Of a stretch of DNA of 64,000 nt, positions 61,634 to 64,000 are shown in pieces (within the stretch, counting starts at the first letter, position 1; every line of letters starts with the position of its first letter). The position numbers and the translations under genes were made by a program. This DNA comes from Panacibacter ginsenosidivorans (GTDB lineage Bacteria > Bacteroidota > Bacteroidia > Chitinophagales > Chitinophagaceae): NCBI RefSeq assembly GCF_007971225.1, contig NZ_CP042435.1, positions 1,240,001-1,304,000 of the forward strand, read 5' to 3'. The notes under the pieces are model-generated. The model was not told the origin of the DNA, did not search any database, and worked only from the letters and a program-made list of their open reading frames with translations.

Positions 61634-62124
61634 TGCAAGCTATATTTTTTTCAAACGCAAAATTTATTTAAAGAATGATCATAATTACAAACGAAGTGGA
61701 TGAATTGGTTTATTTGATGTTTGTACTGTAATTATTTACTCTGGGTGGGAAAAGCCAGGTAATAATAAAGGCGTACAAGTGTGCGACTCAACAAAAGCTT
61801 TATCAAATTTAATTAAGCTTGCTTCAGGCCAATATCTTGTTCAATAATCTTCACGCCTTAATTTTTAATTAAGTAAAAGCATTTTTTATAAAAAGTAATG
61901 AAGAAATCAATTATTGATTTTTGCGGCAAAAAAAAAGATACTTTTACATTTGAAAACAGATCGCAGCCCTAATTGACAGATAGAAAAGTACCCAGATAAC
62001 CTTTAGATGAACATATAATCTTTCAGCTCAATTTTTTTGTTACAGTAATTTTTTAACTGGAGTATTTACCCTGACAGAGAATAATTGTATCCTTTATATC
62101 CTTTGTTAACACTAATTAATCCGT
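61634..62124. other. Divergent intergenic region
   Basis: No gene is seen. One repeat copy at 61773-61792; the right half is A+T-rich and should hold the promoter of the adhesin gene. Confidence 0.5.
61773..61792 (-). repeat. Dispersed intergenic repeat, reverse copy
   Basis: GTACAAGTGTGCGACTCAAC, two mismatches, with a tail to about 61832. Confidence 0.85.
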
Positions 62125-64000
62125 ATGCCCAAATTTGTACCCTTAAAATCTCTATGGAAGATTTTATTTTCTTTCCTACATTTTGATTCTGCATCAATAT
62201 TGTTTAAACCTGCTATAAAATGTTTTTCTTTTCAGGATAATGTTTTTAATTTTTTAAAAAAGAAAGCTGTTACTCCTGCGTGTGTTATTTTTCTCTTTGT
62301 TATTGGGATTATACCCACAAAGAGTTTTGCGCAGACAAATTTTAGTAGTGGCACATGGTCATCAGTTTCAATAAGCAGCAGTTGCACATCGACAACTTCA
62401 AATTATATACTTAATGCAACCAACGCCACATCGGGCGGAAATTCAACTTCTAATAGCTTTGTAGCAAGTGGTAAAACTGTAACGATCACTTTGCCTTCAG
62501 GTTTTACATTGAGCACAATTACCGGTGGCGCGCTTAATGGAAATACGATAGGAACAATAACTGCAACGGCCACTACAGTTTCCTTTTCTACGCCTGTATC
62601 AATTGCAAAAGGTGCCTCTTTTACTATTGTTCTAAATGGACTAACCAATAACAGTGCAGCAGGAAACTATCAGCTTTCCATGACGATAGGAAATGCCACG
62701 GGCGGAAATAATATTTTTACTACCAGTGCAAATTCACAATTTACCATTACCCAAAACGCAACAATAAGTTTAACATCTGCTGCCGGAACTAATGCACAAA
62801 CACCTTGTATCAATACAGCCATAACAAATATCACTTATGCAATTGCCGGTGGAGGGACAGGTGCTACTGTTACCGGCTTACCAGCAGGAATAAATGGTTC
62901 TTATAATGCAGGTGTTTTTACAATCAGTGGAACACCAACTGCCGCAGCAGGTACTTATAATTACACCGTAAATACTACAGGAACCTGTACACAGACCAGC
63001 GCAAATGGAAGCATAACTATACAACCAAATGCAACGATCAGTTTGACCTCAGCTACAGGAACTGAAGTACAAGTCACTTGTATTAATACAGCTATCACGA
63101 ATATTACATATGCAATTGGTGGAGGCGGAACAGGTGCTACTGTTACTGGCTTGCCAGCAGGAATAAATGGTTTTTATAATGCAGGTGTTCTTACGATCAG
63201 TGGAATACCAACTGCCGCAGCAGGTACTAATAATTACACCGTAAATACTACAGGAACCTGTACACAGACCAGCGCAAATGGAAGCATAACTATAAAACCA
63301 AATGCAACGATCATTTTAACTTCTGCTACAGGAACTGATGCGCAAACGCCCTGCATTAATACAGCCATCATAAACATTACCTATGCAATTGGCGGTGGTG
63401 GTACAGGCGCTACTGTCACCGGCTTGCCGACAGGGATAAGTGGTTCTTATAATGCAGGTGTTTTTACAATCAGTGGAGTACCAACTGCCGCAGCAGGCAC
63501 TTATAATTATACTATAAACACAACCGGAACATGCACGCAAAAAAGTGCAAATGGGAGCATAACAATAAAACCTGATGCCACAATAAGTTTAACTTCTTTT
63601 ACAGGAACAGATGCACAGGCTCTTTGTAACAATTCGCCTATCTCAGCAATTACTTATGTGATTGCAGATGGTGGAACAGGTGCCGTCACTACCGGCTTAC
63701 CTTCAGGTTTGACCAGTTCTTACAATGCAGGTATATTTACCATTAGTGGCACTCCAAATACAGCAGCGGGAACCTATAACTATACAGTAACTACAACAGG
63801 AACCTGTGCACAGGCAACAGCAAACGGCAGTATAATTGTAAAACCACAACCTCAGGGAAGTTTGTCTGCTAATGGTCCTTTTTGTTCATCGGGTAATGGC
63901 ATGCTTACATGGACATCTTCTGCAGGTACAGGTCCTTTCACTATTATTTACAATGATGGCTCTTCAGATCAAACACAAAATAATGTAATAAGTGGAACTG
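62125..64000 (+). CDS. Repeat-built secreted adhesin-like protein, N-terminal part
   Basis: An open frame from ATG 62125 runs off the window, giving about 625 residues. An N-terminal basic stretch is followed by a hydrophobic segment (TPACVIFLFVIGIIPTKSFA, about 57-76) that serves as a signal peptide. After a beta-rich domain come four 91-residue Ig-like repeats (62755-63846), each with a TNITYAIGGGGTGATVTGLP core, GVFTISGTPTAAAGTYNYTV and TGTCTQTSANGSITI. A different module (PFCSSGNGMLTWTSSAGTGP) begins at about 63860. Large proteins of this design in the phylum usually end in a T9SS sorting domain and are adhesins or gliding-related; the end is not visible here. Confidence 0.82.
   Translation, partial: MPKFVPLKSLWKILFSFLHFDSASILFKPAIKCFSFQDNVFNFLKKKAVTPACVIFLFVIGIIPTKSFAQTNFSSGTWSSVSISSSCTSTTSNYILNATNATSGGNSTSNSFVASGKTVTITLPSGFTLSTITGGALNGNTIGTITATATTVSFSTPVSIAKGASFTIVLNGLTNNSAAGNYQLSMTIGNATGGNNIFTTSANSQFTITQNATISLTSAAGTNAQTPCINTAITNITYAIAGGGTGATVTGLPAGINGSYNAGVFTISGTPTAAAGTYNYTVNTTGTCTQTSANGSITIQPNATISLTSATGTEVQVTCINTAITNITYAIGGGGTGATVTGLPAGINGFYNAGVLTISGIPTAAAGTNNYTVNTTGTCTQTSANGSITIKPNATIILTSATGTDAQTPCINTAIINITYAIGGGGTGATVTGLPTGISGSYNAGVFTISGVPTAAAGTYNYTINTTGTCTQKSANGSITIKPDATISLTSFTGTDAQALCNNSPISAITYVIADGGTGAVTTGLPSGLTSSYNAGIFTISGTPNTAAGTYNYTVTTTGTCAQATANGSIIVKPQPQGSLSANGPFCSSGNGMLTWTSSAGTGPFTIIYNDGSSDQTQNNVISGT
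62755..63846 (+). repeat. Four tandem 273-bp coding repeats
   Basis: Unit starts at 62755, 63028, 63301 and 63574 are exactly 273 bases (91 codons) apart. Units 1-3 are very alike at DNA level (shared runs such as CAGACCAGCGCAAATGGAAG), unit 4 is more diverged. Confidence 0.93.

Noticed and set aside
1-64000. tRNA, rRNA, riboswitch or complete insertion sequence
   Set aside because: No transposase motifs, cloverleaf-like sequences, rRNA stretches or known riboswitch cores were recognised on either strand by eye; a covariance-model scan would be the decisive check.

Overview
The window looks like a chromosome piece from an A+T-rich Bacteroidota species, most likely of the Chitinophagaceae type. 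This rests on several things seen in the sequence: C-terminal type IX secretion (T9SS) sorting domains on two large secreted proteins, many lipoprotein signals of the S-C or A-C kind, the long NagB form fused to a PIG-L domain, PVC-type and DUF1080 proteins, no Shine-Dalgarno motifs, and at least one promoter of the Bacteroidota form TTG-N19-TAnnTTTG. No rRNA, tRNA or CRISPR array was seen.

Layout. 1-5 kb: the end of a GH20 hexosaminidase, a glucosamine-6-phosphate deaminase/PIG-L fusion and an M20 dipeptidase. 5-12 kb: macro-domain protein, alkylguanine-DNA methyltransferase, AroQ, two SPFH membrane proteins (one paired with a ribbon-helix-helix protein), a decayed metallopeptidase gene and small secreted proteins. 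12-23 kb: GH18 and GH16 glycosidases in tandem, a cytochrome c/sugar dehydrogenase, a carboxylesterase and a 1098-residue T9SS cargo protein. 23-34 kb: GlnRS, several CxxCH-type surface proteins, a broken tail-fibre-like gene, a DUF1080 protein and a HipA-like kinase/DUF3037 pair. 34-46 kb: a second T9SS cargo protein paralogous to the first, RhlE helicase, a thioredoxin-like protein, a DUF1624 membrane protein and a secreted FAD oxidoreductase. 46.5-51.6 kb: an accessory block of unknown or defence-like genes, two of them with HEPN-type R-x4-6-H motifs, with related intergenic repeats after each of the three rightward genes. 51.6-55.5 kb: a repeat cluster. 55.5-64 kb: a 1005-residue PVC-type heme protein, an AraC regulator divergent from a methyltransferase, a lipoprotein, and the start of a repeat-built adhesin that runs off the end.

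Working together. The GH20, NagB/PIG-L, GH18 and GH16 proteins point to use of chitin-like and beta-glucan polymers: secreted enzymes cut polymers and amino sugars enter glycolysis through NagB. Most other genes stand alone between intergenic repeats.

The strongest unexplained signal is a dispersed repeat family. Thirty-two copies of a 20-base core (GTTGCGTCGCACTCTTGTAC and its variant GTACAAGTGAGTGACACAAC, in either direction) lie between genes across the window, each next to a degenerate tail that makes a unit of about 55-60 bp. Twelve times a copy in one direction is followed by a copy in the other, forming inverted pairs 57 to 1437 bp long, several of which bracket whole genes. Interrupted copies of the same family are woven into the 51.6-55.5 kb cluster together with two hairpin repeats and a 22-bp minisatellite.
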